A DNA stretch of 64,000 nt from contig NZ_CP107954.1 of assembly GCF_036067295.1 (NCBI RefSeq), positions 5,890,001 to 5,954,000 on the forward strand, read 5' to 3'. Position numbers and translations under genes: made by a program. The notes beneath the pieces were generated by a model that saw nothing but the letters and a program-made list of their open reading frames with translations, had not been told where the DNA came from and made no database searches. This document shows positions 17,236 through 26,706 of the stretch, piece by piece; position 1 is the stretch's first letter, and the number at the start of each line of letters is the position of its first letter. This DNA comes from Kribbella sp. NBC_00382 (GTDB lineage: Bacteria; Actinomycetota; Actinomycetes; Propionibacteriales; Kribbellaceae).

Positions 17236-17982
17236 ATGATCAAGGTTGCGGTGCTGGGCGCCAAGGGCAAGATGGGCGCTCAGACGTGCCAGGCTGTTGA
17301 AGCCTCCGACGATCTGGAGCTTGTTGCCGCCCTCGACCAGGGTGATGACCTGGACGAGCTCACCAACGCAAAAGCCGAGGTCGTCGTCGACTTCACCCGG
17401 CCCGAGGTCGTGATGGACAACCTCGGCTGGTGCATCGGGCACGGCATCCACGCCGTCGTCGGTACCACCGGCTTCACCGACGAGCGCCTGACGACCCTGC
17501 GTACCCAACTCGAGGCCAACGCAGGTACCGGCGTACTGATCGCCCCCAACTTCTCCATCGGCGCGGTGCTGATGATGCAGTTCGCGGCCAAGGCAGCCCC
17601 GTACTACGAATCGGTCGAGATCATCGAATTGCACCACCCCGACAAGGTCGATGCACCCTCCGGTACTGCGCAGCGCACCGCGCAACTCATCGCCGAGGCT
17701 CGCAAGGCGGCCGGCTCAGCCTCGATCCCGGACGCCACCAGCACCGGGATCGAGGGCGCGCGCGGAGCCGACGTCGACGAGATCCGCGTGCACAGCGTCC
17801 GCCTGCGCGGGCTCGTCGCGCACCAGGAGGTCCTGCTCGGCGACGTCGGCGAGACGCTGTCGATCCGGCACGACTCGATGCATCGCGAATCGTTCATGGC
17901 CGGCGTGCTGCTCGGAGTACGGAAGATCGTCGGAACGCCCGGGCTCACCGTCGGCCTGGAGCACTTCATGGACCTCAGCTGA
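17236..17982 (+). CDS. dapB: 4-hydroxy-tetrahydrodipicolinate reductase
   Basis: This 248-residue cytosolic enzyme reduces hydroxy-tetrahydrodipicolinate with NAD(P)H in the diaminopimelate/lysine pathway. The nucleotide-binding glycine loop VAVLGAKGKMG opens the protein. The DapB signature with catalytic His/Lys, EIIELHHPDKVDAPSGTA, lies near residue 130, and the C-terminal domain ends GLEHFMD as in the family. ATG 17236 has GAGGAAGGG at the right distance, so the longer open frame from 17200 was rejected. The next gene starts two bases after the stop. Confidence 0.97.
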   Translation: MIKVAVLGAKGKMGAQTCQAVEASDDLELVAALDQGDDLDELTNAKAEVVVDFTRPEVVMDNLGWCIGHGIHAVVGTTGFTDERLTTLRTQLEANAGTGVLIAPNFSIGAVLMMQFAAKAAPYYESVEIIELHHPDKVDAPSGTAQRTAQLIAEARKAAGSASIPDATSTGIEGARGADVDEIRVHSVRLRGLVAHQEVLLGDVGETLSIRHDSMHRESFMAGVLLGVRKIVGTPGLTVGLEHFMDLS

Positions 17983-17984
17983 AA

Positions 17985-18425
17985 ATGACGGCCAAGCGGG
18001 TAGTAGTGGTGATCGCGGTGGTCTTCATCGCGTACGCCGGGCTGCTCGGCTGGCGTGGTGTCCTGCTGATCGGCACCGGCGACCCGGTCGCGATCGTGCT
18101 CGGCATCGCGGTGCTGGTGATCCCGCTCGTCGGGCTGTACCTCGTCTGGCGCGAACTCCAGTTCGGCCGGCGGACCGAGGCGCTGGCCAGAGAGTTGGCC
18201 GAGTCGGGCGGGTTGCCGGTCGACGACCTGCCGAGGCGGCCGTCGGGGCGGATCGACCGGGCGGCAGCGGACGCCGCCTTCACGAAGTACAAGGAAGAGG
18301 CCGAAGCGGCGCCGGACGATTGGCGGGTCTGGTTCCGGCTGTCGACCGCCTACGACGCGGCCGGCGACCGCAAACGGGCCCGCGCCTCGATGCGAACGGC
18401 GATCGAGCACCGTACTGAGCGGTAA
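17985..18425 (+). CDS. Small membrane protein with TPR-like tail
   Basis: This 146-residue protein begins two bases after dapB and is surely co-transcribed with it. Two hydrophobic helices span about residues 6-26 and 36-56. The soluble C-terminus contains one tetratricopeptide-like pair of helices (DDWRVWFRLSTAYDAAGDRKRARASMRTAIEH). Proteins of this type sit beside dapB in related actinomycetes as conserved hypotheticals; no function is known to me. The start is the first ATG after the dapB stop. Confidence 0.85.
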   Translation: MTAKRVVVVIAVVFIAYAGLLGWRGVLLIGTGDPVAIVLGIAVLVIPLVGLYLVWRELQFGRRTEALARELAESGGLPVDDLPRRPSGRIDRAAADAAFTKYKEEAEAAPDDWRVWFRLSTAYDAAGDRKRARASMRTAIEHRTER

Positions 18426-18502
18426 GCCGGGAGTTTCCTGGGAGTTGGCTGGGAACGTCCGGCGCAGCCTGACAACGCGGTGCGGATCGGGATACCTTCA
18501 GG

Positions 18503-21055
18503 GTGTGCGTGGCGACCGCCACGGACGAGGTCGGAGACTGGGTGGGCCGTCCTTTGCCTTCAGACGGGTCTCGCCGCGGCTCGGACGACGCCCAGGCAAC
18601 GGGTTTCGGTGATCTTCTCCGCCGGCACCGGCGCGACGCCGGATTGTCACAGGAGGGACTGGCGGAGCTCGCCGGTCTGAGCGTCGACGCCATCGCGGCG
18701 CTCGAGCGAGGTCGTCGACGAGCGCCCAGACCGCACACGCTCAGGCTGCTCGGAGACGCTCTCCACCTCGGTGCGCCCGATCGCGCCCAGCTCACCGCCG
18801 CTGCCCGCCGCGACGACAACGTCGTGCCCCGCTCGGCGATGCGTCCGGCACCGGTTCCGGCGAACGAACTGGTCGGCCGTGCGGACGAGCTCACCGAGGT
18901 CGGCCGGCTCGTCGGCGAACGCGTCACCCGGCTGATGACGCTGAGCGGTCCGGGCGGCGTGGGCAAGACCCGCCTTGCGCTCGCGATTGCCGCCGAGGTG
19001 GCTCATCAGTTTGAGGACGGCGTCTGCTGGGTGCCGCTTGCCCCGGTCTCGGATCCGGCCGCGGTCGCTCCGGCGGTGGCCGCGTCGACCGGACTGCACC
19101 CGCTCGACGGGGCCCGGCTGATCCAGGAGATCGCCGAGCAGATCGGCCGGCGCAACCTGCTGCTCGTCCTCGACAACTGCGAACACGTCGTCGCCGACAC
19201 CGCGACGATCTGCTCGGCGTTGCTCGAGCTCTGCCCGAACCTCTCCATCCTCGCCTCCAGCCGCGAGCTGATGCGGATCGCCGGCGAGAGCGTGTACGTC
19301 GTCCAGCCGCTCGCCCTGCCGGAGACGAACGCTCAGCTGGACACCTCGCCCGCGGTCAAGCTGTTCATCGACCGGGCGACTGCCCGTGGGCATGAGCCGC
19401 TTGAGCAGCGTGAGCAGGTGGCCCGCGTCGTACGCCGCCTCGAAGGCATGCCGCTCGCGATCGAGCTGGCCGCCGCCCGCACGAACGTCCTGACCGTCGA
19501 AGAGCTCGCCGCCGAACTGGAGACCTCCTTCGGCATCCTGGCCGGCGGCTCCAGTACTGCGGGGCCGCGGCAGCAGTCCCTGTACGGCGCGATCGGGTGG
19601 AGCCATGACCTGCTGACCCCGCAGGAGCGCGAACTCTTCGCTCTGCTGTCGGTCTTCGTCGGCGGCTGGACTCTGAACGCAGCGGCCGCTGTGCTCTCCG
19701 GCACGGTCGTGCCCGGTCCACTTGAGCGAGCACGGGCGCTTGACCTCACCAGCCGGCTCGTGGACAAGTCGTTGATCCGGGTGAGCCGCGATCGGGGCAT
19801 CGCGCGGTACGACATGCTCGCCGTGATCCGCGAGTTCGCCGCCGACCAGCTGGCCGCTGCCGGACGTACCGAGGAGATCGCGCGGAGCCACGCGGCCTTC
19901 TACATCTCGCTCGCCGAAGAGGCCGAGGGCCATCTGCGCGGCGCGAACCAGGCCGACTGGCTCGACCGCCTCGACGGTGAGCTCGACAACCTCCGCGCCG
20001 CGATGTCGTGGTCGTTGAGATCCGGTACTGCGGGCGAACCCGTTCGCCTCGCAGGTGGACTGTGGTTGTTCTGCTACCTGCGAGGCCACTACGCCGAGGG
20101 CAGCGAGTGGCTCGAGCGCGCGCTGGCCCTGACCGGCTCGGACGGGGTCGAACCGCAGTACCAGGCGAAGGCGGCGCTGGGAGCGGGGATGCTGGCCTTC
20201 CTGCAATGCGAGTACGGCGTGGCGACGACGCGACTGGAGTCGGCGCTCACGCAGTACAAGGAGCTCGGGGACACAGCCGGTACTGCGCTCGTCATGCAGA
20301 GGCTCGGGGGAGTGGCGCGTGAGCGTGGCGACTACGAGACGGCGGAGAACCTGCATTGCCAGAGCTACGACCTGTTCGAGAGTCTTGGCGATCGGTCGGG
20401 GATGTCGTGGGCGCACAACCATCTTGGGTTTGTCGCCTGGTTGCGTGGGGATCTCGAGATCGGGGCGCGGCGATGCAAGCGGGCTCGGGACAGCTTCCGG
20501 GTGCTCGGCGACGGTGAGGGGCTGGCCTGGTCGCTGATCAGCTTGGGCACGATTGCGCAGTACAGCGGTGAGCTGACCGAGGCCGAGGACCTGCTGCTGG
20601 AGAGTCTGGCGCTGTCGCAGCGGCTCGGGTATCGCGAAGGGGTCGCGTGGTCGCTCAACCAGTTGGGGATCGTCGAGCGGCGGCGCGGGTTCACCGATCG
20701 AGCGGTGCACCTGCTCGACGAGAGCCTGGCCGAGCATCGCGATCTGGGTGACCGGTGGCGGACCGCGAGCGTGCTGGAGGAGCTGGCGACGGTTGCTCAG
20801 CAGCGGGAGCGGACGGAGTACGCGGCGTTCTTGATCGGCGCGGCTGACGGGATCCGTGAGGTGATCGGCGCGCCGGTACCGCAGGTCGAGAAAGCGGACC
20901 AGCTCGCCACCCGCCGCGCCATCGAGCAAACCCTCGACCGTCGCGCCTTCCGGGCAGCCTGGTCTGCCGGCCGCGCAGCCCCGCTCGCCGCAGTAGCCGA
21001 CGGATACCCCGGGGCGGGCGGCGCCGGCGCTCCGGACCGCTCGAACCGCCTCTGA
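18503..21055 (+). CDS. XRE-HTH, NB-ARC/STAND ATPase and TPR transcriptional regulator
   Basis: This 850-residue regulator has an N-terminal XRE-type HTH (about 33-88, GLSQEGLAELAGLSVDAIAA), a STAND ATPase core with P-loop SGPGGVGKTR near residue 150, Walker B LLLVLDNCEH and sensor ILASSRE. TPR repeats follow from about 510 to 760 (for example ALVMQRLGGVARERGDYETA). Such proteins switch on nearby metabolic genes when the TPR domain binds a signal. The start is uncertain: GTG 18503 and GTG 18509 are both in frame, with TACCTT just upstream. The stop overlaps the beta-helix gene frame. Confidence 0.88.
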   Translation: MCVATATDEVGDWVGRPLPSDGSRRGSDDAQATGFGDLLRRHRRDAGLSQEGLAELAGLSVDAIAALERGRRRAPRPHTLRLLGDALHLGAPDRAQLTAAARRDDNVVPRSAMRPAPVPANELVGRADELTEVGRLVGERVTRLMTLSGPGGVGKTRLALAIAAEVAHQFEDGVCWVPLAPVSDPAAVAPAVAASTGLHPLDGARLIQEIAEQIGRRNLLLVLDNCEHVVADTATICSALLELCPNLSILASSRELMRIAGESVYVVQPLALPETNAQLDTSPAVKLFIDRATARGHEPLEQREQVARVVRRLEGMPLAIELAAARTNVLTVEELAAELETSFGILAGGSSTAGPRQQSLYGAIGWSHDLLTPQERELFALLSVFVGGWTLNAAAAVLSGTVVPGPLERARALDLTSRLVDKSLIRVSRDRGIARYDMLAVIREFAADQLAAAGRTEEIARSHAAFYISLAEEAEGHLRGANQADWLDRLDGELDNLRAAMSWSLRSGTAGEPVRLAGGLWLFCYLRGHYAEGSEWLERALALTGSDGVEPQYQAKAALGAGMLAFLQCEYGVATTRLESALTQYKELGDTAGTALVMQRLGGVARERGDYETAENLHCQSYDLFESLGDRSGMSWAHNHLGFVAWLRGDLEIGARRCKRARDSFRVLGDGEGLAWSLISLGTIAQYSGELTEAEDLLLESLALSQRLGYREGVAWSLNQLGIVERRRGFTDRAVHLLDESLAEHRDLGDRWRTASVLEELATVAQQRERTEYAAFLIGAADGIREVIGAPVPQVEKADQLATRRAIEQTLDRRAFRAAWSAGRAAPLAAVADGYPGAGGAGAPDRSNRL

Positions 21056-22566
21056 ACCCGTCGCCGGCCGCGACCGGGCTCTGGCAGTCGGAACGGGTCC
21101 GGTACGACGCGAAGAACCGGCTCGTCTACACCGCGGACGCCGAGGGGAACCGGATCCCCGACTTCAGCTACGCCGGCTACAAGTACGGCGACAGCCCGAT
21201 TCCGGATGTCTTGACCGTGACGACGATCAAGCCGATCGAGGGCGACAACACCGCTCATCTGCAGGCTGCGATCGATGAGGTTGGCCAGCGCATCCCCGAC
21301 CACAGCGGCTTCCGCGGCGCGCTACTGCTTGCCCCCGGCAGCTACCCGGTCGCCGGCACGCTCCGGGTGAACCGGTCCGGCGTCGTACTCCGCGGTTCCG
21401 GCGACGGCGCCGACCCCAAGCGCAGCACCATCATCCAAGCGACCGGCAACACGCCTGTCTCGCGGGATGTGATCGTGCTCGGCGGCAGTACGAGTAAAGG
21501 CTGGCGCGGCCAGGTACCGGGCACCAAGACCGACATCACCAGCGACTGGGTGCAGGTCGGATCCCGCTCGTTCGAGGTCGCCGACGCCAGTGCGCTCGAA
21601 GAGGGCGACAACATCATCCTGATCCACCCGTGCACCGAGGCCTGGCTCGCCGCGGTCGACCACGGCGGTACGGCGACCGACGACGGCTGGACCGTCGGCA
21701 GCCAGCCGATCACCTACAACCGGTACATCCAGTCGATCCGCGGCAACACGGTGACGGTCGATGTGCCGCTCTTCGAGCATCTGCGGCGCGAACTGGCCCA
21801 GTCCTACCTCTACGTCTGGGACCGCGCCGGCCTGGTGACCGGCGTCGGGGTCGAGAGCCTGCGGATCGACATCCAGTTCGCGGGCGACCCGGATGTCGAC
21901 GAGGCGCACGCGTGGGTCGGCGTGAAGGTTCGCCAGGTCGAGGACGCCTGGGTCCGGGACAGCACCTTCCTGCACTTCGCGAAGGCCGGCGTCGAGACCA
22001 CCGAGGCCACCCGGGTCACCGTCCGGAACTGCCGCGCCCTCGATCCGGCCTCGGTCGTCACCGGCCGTCTCCGCTACAACTTCAATTGCGAGGCGTACTC
22101 CCAGCAGGTGCTGTTCGTGGACTGCAACGCCACCAAGGCCCGGCACGCCTTCATCTCGAACGGCGCCAGCAGCGCCTCGGGCATCGTGTTTCTGCGCGGT
22201 ACTTCGGAAGGCGCGCTCGCGTCGAGCGAAGGCCACCGGCGCTGGAGCCAGGGACTGCTCTGGGACAACCACCGCGACCTCGCGCCGCGGGTCCGTCTCA
22301 CGCTGGGGATCTACAACCGGGGCGACTACGGCACCGGGCACGGCTGGGCGACCTCGCACTCGGTGGGCTGGAACTGCGACACGGGCACCGCCAAGCTCGT
22401 CGTCCAGAAGCCGCCGACGGCGCAGAACTACGCGATCGGCTGCCGGGGAGTGGTCACCGGCGACGGCCCGTTCAGCCAGCCGGCCGGCTACATCGAGGGT
22501 GCGAACCGTCCGGGTCTGTTCCCGCCGTCGCTCTACCAGGCGCAGTACCTGGATCGCCATCAGTGA
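21052..22566 (+). CDS. Right-handed beta-helix (pectin-lyase-fold) protein, 5' end uncertain or lost
   Basis: Protein-like sequence in this frame is visible from about 21052 (LNPSPAATGLWQSERVRYD) to 22566, with parallel beta-helix features: repeated short strands with Val/Asn ladders and the domain opening DNTAHLQAAIDEVG, as in pectate-lyase-like proteins. The first usual start codon is TTG 21211, which would cut off the conserved-looking segment EGNRIPDFSYAGYKYGDS. The only earlier candidate is CTG 21052, overlapping the regulator stop as CTGA. No signal peptide is found, although such proteins are normally exported, so the gene may be truncated by a deletion that joined it to the regulator. 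The substrate is unknown. Confidence 0.72.
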   Translation: MNPSPAATGLWQSERVRYDAKNRLVYTADAEGNRIPDFSYAGYKYGDSPIPDVLTVTTIKPIEGDNTAHLQAAIDEVGQRIPDHSGFRGALLLAPGSYPVAGTLRVNRSGVVLRGSGDGADPKRSTIIQATGNTPVSRDVIVLGGSTSKGWRGQVPGTKTDITSDWVQVGSRSFEVADASALEEGDNIILIHPCTEAWLAAVDHGGTATDDGWTVGSQPITYNRYIQSIRGNTVTVDVPLFEHLRRELAQSYLYVWDRAGLVTGVGVESLRIDIQFAGDPDVDEAHAWVGVKVRQVEDAWVRDSTFLHFAKAGVETTEATRVTVRNCRALDPASVVTGRLRYNFNCEAYSQQVLFVDCNATKARHAFISNGASSASGIVFLRGTSEGALASSEGHRRWSQGLLWDNHRDLAPRVRLTLGIYNRGDYGTGHGWATSHSVGWNCDTGTAKLVVQKPPTAQNYAIGCRGVVTGDGPFSQPAGYIEGANRPGLFPPSLYQAQYLDRHQ

Positions 22567-22960
22567 GGTTCGATCACAGAAAAAGCCTCGCGAGGCACCA
22601 CGACCTGGGGGATCGAAGGTACCTCGCGAGGGATCTGGGAGCCGGGATGCTCCATCGATGAACGAGGTCCCGGCCGGCTGCGTTTCTGTCTGACCCCCCA
22701 GGCAGTCCCCCCACCCCACAGCCGGCCGAAGCCGCGTTCGGCGATCTCACCTAGCATCGGGCCCTCCCGGCCGATGCCCGGTTATCCCGCGCTGACTCAA
22801 GGTTGCCGTGGTCACGCTGCGTGGCACAGGGACGGAACCCTGACATGACCCTGACAAACGCAGGGTGACAACGAACGCCTCGTCATATTCTCGCGGATCG
22901 TGACGAGATGTTCGCTTTCCGTGCGGTGGGAATGGCAGTAATTCGCCACCGCAATAACGC
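22567..22960. other. Structured gap between convergent genes
   Basis: No gene was found. It holds two identical copies of CCTCGCGAGG (22586-22595 and 22622-22631), the first extended to the 12-bp palindrome GCCTCGCGAGGC, and an inverted repeat CGGCCGGCTG (22671-22680) with CAGCCGGCCG (22719-22728) enclosing a C-rich loop with a smaller CTG/CAG dyad. A minus-strand T-run follows the first palindrome. From about 22760 to 22960 nothing stands out. Confidence 0.6.
22580..22596 (-). terminator. Weak terminator-like palindrome with T-run
   Basis: Read on the minus strand, GCCTCGCGAGGC is followed directly by TTTTT. The stem is only four pairs around a CGCG loop, so it is weak, but position and T-run fit the end of the S33 hydrolase transcript some 370 bases upstream. 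Confidence 0.35.
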
Positions 22961-24682
22961 TCAGTGCAGATATCCCGAGACGGCTTTGGTGAATCCGGCA
23001 ATCCGGTTCAGTGGCGTGCCGGTATCACCCTCGTCGTCGGATTGCGGTACCGACGGGGCCGGAATTCCCTCGCCCTTGCAACTGACGTCGTGGGCCGGCG
23101 CCACCCCGGTGGTGAGGAAGGTGTTGATGATCTTGTCGGCGCACTTGTTCACGCCGCCGTAGATGCCGTGGTCGCCTTCGCCGGTGATCGTGAGCAGCCG
23201 CGACCCGGCGTACCGCTCGTGCGCCGCGGTGGCCAGCGAGGCGTTGGTGGCGGGGTCGTGCGAGGACTGCACCATCAACGTCGTCGGCAAGCCTTTGCCG
23301 GTCGGAGTCGGCATCTCGAGGGCCGGCCGATCCCAGTAGAAGCAGGGGTTCTCGTTCATCGTCCAGCCGATCAGCGGGTACTTCGGGCCGAGGTCGGCCG
23401 CGAGGTCGTCGCCGGTCTCACGACCCTGCGGCCAGGCGGTGTCGTTGCAGGTGACGGCCGTGAACGTCGCGCTCTCCGCGTCGTCGGCGAACGCCTGGCC
23501 GACCGGCGGCAGGCCGACCGGTCCGCGGGTCGCGCGCCGGACGAGCTCCTGCTGACGAGCCAGCGGCAATGCGTCGACCTTGCGTTGTGCCGCCTTCGGC
23601 CCATCGGCAGTCTGTGCGGCCGAGAGTCCGCGGAGAAATGCGAGATCCAGCGCGAGCGACTGGAAATCCATCTTTGTATACATATCCGAGGAGACGATCT
23701 GATCGAGCGCGTTCTGGTCGTAGGTGATCTTCATCGACCCGTCCAGGAACTCCTCGACGGCCGGCTGCTTTTTGAGTTCCCGGCGCAGCCGCTCATAGGT
23801 CCTGATCACCAAGCGTGGCGATGAGCCCAGGTGCAGCCGGTCGTCGTACTTCGCCGCCCACGGAGCGAAGTCTTCGCGGAAGCGCCGCTCGAACGCCTGC
23901 GGCTGCGCCTCGAAGGTCTCCGACCACGGCCGGGTGAAGTCCGTGTTCGAGTCGAGCACGAAGCGACCGACGTGGGCCGGGAAGTAGGTCTGGTAGTACG
24001 CGCCGAGCCAGGTGCCGCCGGAGTACCCGAGCCAGTCGATCTTCTCGTAGCCGAGCAGTTGGCGGATCAGGTCGATGTCCTGGACGGTCTGCGCGGTGTT
24101 GACATAGGGCAGCAGTCCGCGGGACTGGCGTTCGCAGTACGGGCGGTTGAGCATCGCCGCTTCGGAGATCAGGTTGAGGTTCTCGCTGTCGCGGTCGCGT
24201 GCGTCCATGGTGAAACCGGGGGCGCCTTCGCAAGTGACGTTGGAGCTGTCCCCGGTGCCGCGCGGGTCGAACCCGACGAACAGGTGATCCTTGCCGAGGC
24301 CGGCCTGACTGGCCAGGTACGGCGCCATGCCGAGCCCGGCTCCACCGGGTCCACCGGGATTGCCGAAGATGACGCGGCTGGGCTTCGCCTTGCTCTTGCC
24401 GGCCGGGGCCACCTTGCTGACGGCGAGGCCGATGTCGTTCCCGGAGTACTGGTTGGACCAGTCGCGCGGGGCGACGATCTTGGCGCAGTAGGTCCGGTAC
24501 TCCGGGTCGCCACACTGCGTCCAGGTGAGCTTCTGCTTCAAGTACCGGTTGGCCACTTTGTTGGGGCCCGACTGCACCCGCTCCGAGCCGGTCTGCAACG
24601 AGGCGGTCGCCCCGGAGCCCGGAATCGCGAGCAATGCGGCGGTACTGATACCCAGGGCGACGGCCAGGGTACGGAACTTCAT
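22961..24682 (-). CDS. Secreted alpha/beta hydrolase, S33 tripeptidyl-aminopeptidase-like
   Basis: This 573-residue exported enzyme has the SlpD/TAP family pattern. A signal peptide (MKFRTLAVALGISTAALLAI) is followed by the oxyanion region FGNPGGPGGAG, the FDPRGTGDS motif, nucleophile elbow GYSGGTWLGAYY, the acid in SSHDPATNASLA and the histidine in GEGDHGIYGG. TAP-like enzymes release N-terminal tri- or dipeptides outside the cell. ATG 24682 with GGAGA upstream starts the signal peptide; the longer frame from 24703 was rejected. It is the most divergent of three family members in this window. Confidence 0.9.
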   Translation of the reverse strand: MKFRTLAVALGISTAALLAIPGSGATASLQTGSERVQSGPNKVANRYLKQKLTWTQCGDPEYRTYCAKIVAPRDWSNQYSGNDIGLAVSKVAPAGKSKAKPSRVIFGNPGGPGGAGLGMAPYLASQAGLGKDHLFVGFDPRGTGDSSNVTCEGAPGFTMDARDRDSENLNLISEAAMLNRPYCERQSRGLLPYVNTAQTVQDIDLIRQLLGYEKIDWLGYSGGTWLGAYYQTYFPAHVGRFVLDSNTDFTRPWSETFEAQPQAFERRFREDFAPWAAKYDDRLHLGSSPRLVIRTYERLRRELKKQPAVEEFLDGSMKITYDQNALDQIVSSDMYTKMDFQSLALDLAFLRGLSAAQTADGPKAAQRKVDALPLARQQELVRRATRGPVGLPPVGQAFADDAESATFTAVTCNDTAWPQGRETGDDLAADLGPKYPLIGWTMNENPCFYWDRPALEMPTPTGKGLPTTLMVQSSHDPATNASLATAAHERYAGSRLLTITGEGDHGIYGGVNKCADKIINTFLTTGVAPAHDVSCKGEGIPAPSVPQSDDEGDTGTPLNRIAGFTKAVSGYLH

Positions 24683-24893
24683 AGATTCTCCAAGGACAGC
24701 CAAGCGTGATCGGACCGTCGCAATCTGTCATGTCACGCACTGCGGGTCGAGCACCACCCCCGGCCCGTCGCCGATCGCCTCGGATGCTAAGGGCGCAAGC
24801 TCATTCCGGACTGGACAGGTCTCCGATTTTGGTCGTCACTCCGCGCCGTGCGGGGGCTGTGGAAAACCAGGGCGAGAAGGTGGCTGTAGGAAC

Positions 24894-24899
24894 TAGCAT
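24894..24899 (+). promoter_or_regulatory. -10 box of leaderless ABC exporter gene
   Basis: TAGCAT ends seven bases before the ATG at 24907 and predicts a leaderless transcript for the exporter pair. Confidence 0.65.
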
Positions 24900-24906
24900 C
24901 TGGTCG

Positions 24907-26706
24907 ATGCGGATGCTGCTGAGGTACGCCTACCGGGTGGTGCCGGGTGCGACCGTGGCGACGTTGCTGCTCGCGCTGGCGTCGGCGGCCTCGGCGGCGG
25001 TGCTCAATCTGCTGATCGGGCGGGTGGTCGGGGCGCTGCCCGGCGTACTGGACGGCGGACCGGTCGGCGGTGCCTTCGTGGCACTGTTTGTTGCTTTCGG
25101 CATCGTCTTTGTGCTGGGCGGGGTGCTGCCCGAGGTGTTGTCGACAGCGCAATGGATGCTCGCGCAATCCGCCGCATATGACCTGTGGCCGCGGCTCGCG
25201 TCGCCGTTGCTCGCGCCGCGGCGGATCGCTCATCTGGACGATTCGGTCGTGCTGGACGAGGTCGAGCGGGCGCGTGGTGGGCACGGGTGGGCGATCGAGG
25301 CAACGATTGGCCGGGTGGTCGGGTTGTTCTCCGCCCGGGTGATGTTGATCGGTCAGACGGTGCTGGTCGGGGCGCTCTTCAATTGGGTCGTCGCGGTGGT
25401 GCTCGCGGGGGCCGTCTTGCTGACGGAGCGGCGCTACCTGAAGAAGCTCGACGGTGAGCTCGAGGCGTACCAGGGGATGACGGAGGATCAGCGGCGAGCG
25501 CAGTATCTGTTCGAGTTGGGCACTGACGAGGGTGCGAAGGAGTTGCGCGTCTTCGGGTTGCACGGCTGGCTGGTCGACCGGTATCGGACCGAGTGGACGG
25601 AGGCGATGCAGGAGATCTGGCGCACTCGGCGGTCGGGCGCGATCCGCGGGATGATTCCGCTGGCGGGTTATCTGCTCGTCTTCGCTGCCGCGATCCTGTA
25701 CGTCGCCCTGCGGGCCGGCCGCGGCGATCTCGGTGTCGCGCAAACGGCGACAGTGCTCCCGGCGATGTTGACGCTGGCGGTGAGCATCTCGCCGTATACC
25801 GCGCTGCAGGTGAGGCGTGGCGTTACGGCGTACCGGGCGATGCTTCACGTGCCGGTGCTGATCGCTGAGCGGCATCCGGAGACGGGCTTGGTGGAAGCCG
25901 ATCTCAGTGAGGCGCCGCGGGAGGTGATTCGGTTCGAGCAGGTTGGGTTCAGGTACCCGGGGAGTGATCGCGATGTGTTCGACGGGCTTGACCTTGAGCT
26001 GCGTAGTGGTGAGGCGCTGGCGTTGGTCGGGGTCAATGGGGCGGGCAAATCGACGTTGGTGAAGCTGCTGACGGGGACGTACCAGCCGACGCGCGGGCGG
26101 ATCACCGTCGACGGTGTGGACCTCGCGACGCTTTCGCCTGCTGCGCTGGAGGTCTGGCAGCGGCAGGTCGCCGCCATCGCGCAGGACTTCGTCCACTTTC
26201 CTTTGTCCGTCCGGGACAACATCGGCTTCGGGCGGATCGAGCGGTACGACGACTCGGTTGGTCTGGTGCGAGCGGCGTCCGGGGCCGGAGTGGACGACCT
26301 GATCGATGGGCTGCAGCTTGGCTGGGACACCGTGCTCGACAAGGCCTGGGAGGGCGGGGCGGACCTATCCGGTGGGGAGTGGCAGCGGATTGCGCTGGCT
26401 CGGGCGCTGTTCGCCGTACAGGGCGGGGCGAAGGTACTGGTGCTCGATGAACCTGCTGCCGCGTTGGATGTTCGGGCGGAGGCGCGGCTGGTGGCGGAGT
26501 ACCTGGATCTCACCCGCGGGTTGACGTCGCTGATCATCTCGCACCGGTTCTCGGTGGTCCGGGACGCGCATCGGATCTGCGTGCTCGACGGCGGCCGGAT
26601 CGTTGAGTCGGGGACTCACGCTGAGCTGCTGAGCCTGGGCGGGCGTTATTCGGTGATGTTCCGGTTGCAAGCTGAGCGCTATCTGGGGGGCTCCGAGGAT
26701 GCGTGA
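24907..26706 (+). CDS. ABC exporter, permease-ATPase fusion, subunit 1
   Basis: This 599-residue half-transporter has an N-terminal membrane domain (about six helices, first near residues 14-40) and a C-terminal ATPase. Walker A GVNGAGKST, signature LSGGEWQR, Walker B VLVLDEPAAALD and H-loop ISHRF are all intact. ATG 24907 was chosen because a -10 box lies seven bases upstream and the first membrane helix begins directly after; the open frame to 24706 crosses the neighbouring promoter region. It overlaps the second exporter gene by 8 bases, so the two should form a heterodimer. The exported substrate is unknown. Confidence 0.9.
   Translation: MRMLLRYAYRVVPGATVATLLLALASAASAAVLNLLIGRVVGALPGVLDGGPVGGAFVALFVAFGIVFVLGGVLPEVLSTAQWMLAQSAAYDLWPRLASPLLAPRRIAHLDDSVVLDEVERARGGHGWAIEATIGRVVGLFSARVMLIGQTVLVGALFNWVVAVVLAGAVLLTERRYLKKLDGELEAYQGMTEDQRRAQYLFELGTDEGAKELRVFGLHGWLVDRYRTEWTEAMQEIWRTRRSGAIRGMIPLAGYLLVFAAAILYVALRAGRGDLGVAQTATVLPAMLTLAVSISPYTALQVRRGVTAYRAMLHVPVLIAERHPETGLVEADLSEAPREVIRFEQVGFRYPGSDRDVFDGLDLELRSGEALALVGVNGAGKSTLVKLLTGTYQPTRGRITVDGVDLATLSPAALEVWQRQVAAIAQDFVHFPLSVRDNIGFGRIERYDDSVGLVRAASGAGVDDLIDGLQLGWDTVLDKAWEGGADLSGGEWQRIALARALFAVQGGAKVLVLDEPAAALDVRAEARLVAEYLDLTRGLTSLIISHRFSVVRDAHRICVLDGGRIVESGTHAELLSLGGRYSVMFRLQAERYLGGSEDA

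Noticed and set aside
15217..17685. An 822-codon minus-strand open frame over the membrane-protein gene and dapB
   Set aside because: Same antisense artefact of high GC at third positions. It spans two real genes and their promoters.
22560..22757. 65-codon minus-strand ORF with two PRE(V/A) motifs, considered as a precursor peptide
   Set aside because: The repeat is caused by the duplicated CCTCGCGAGG palindrome. There is no ribosome-binding site and no modification enzyme nearby.
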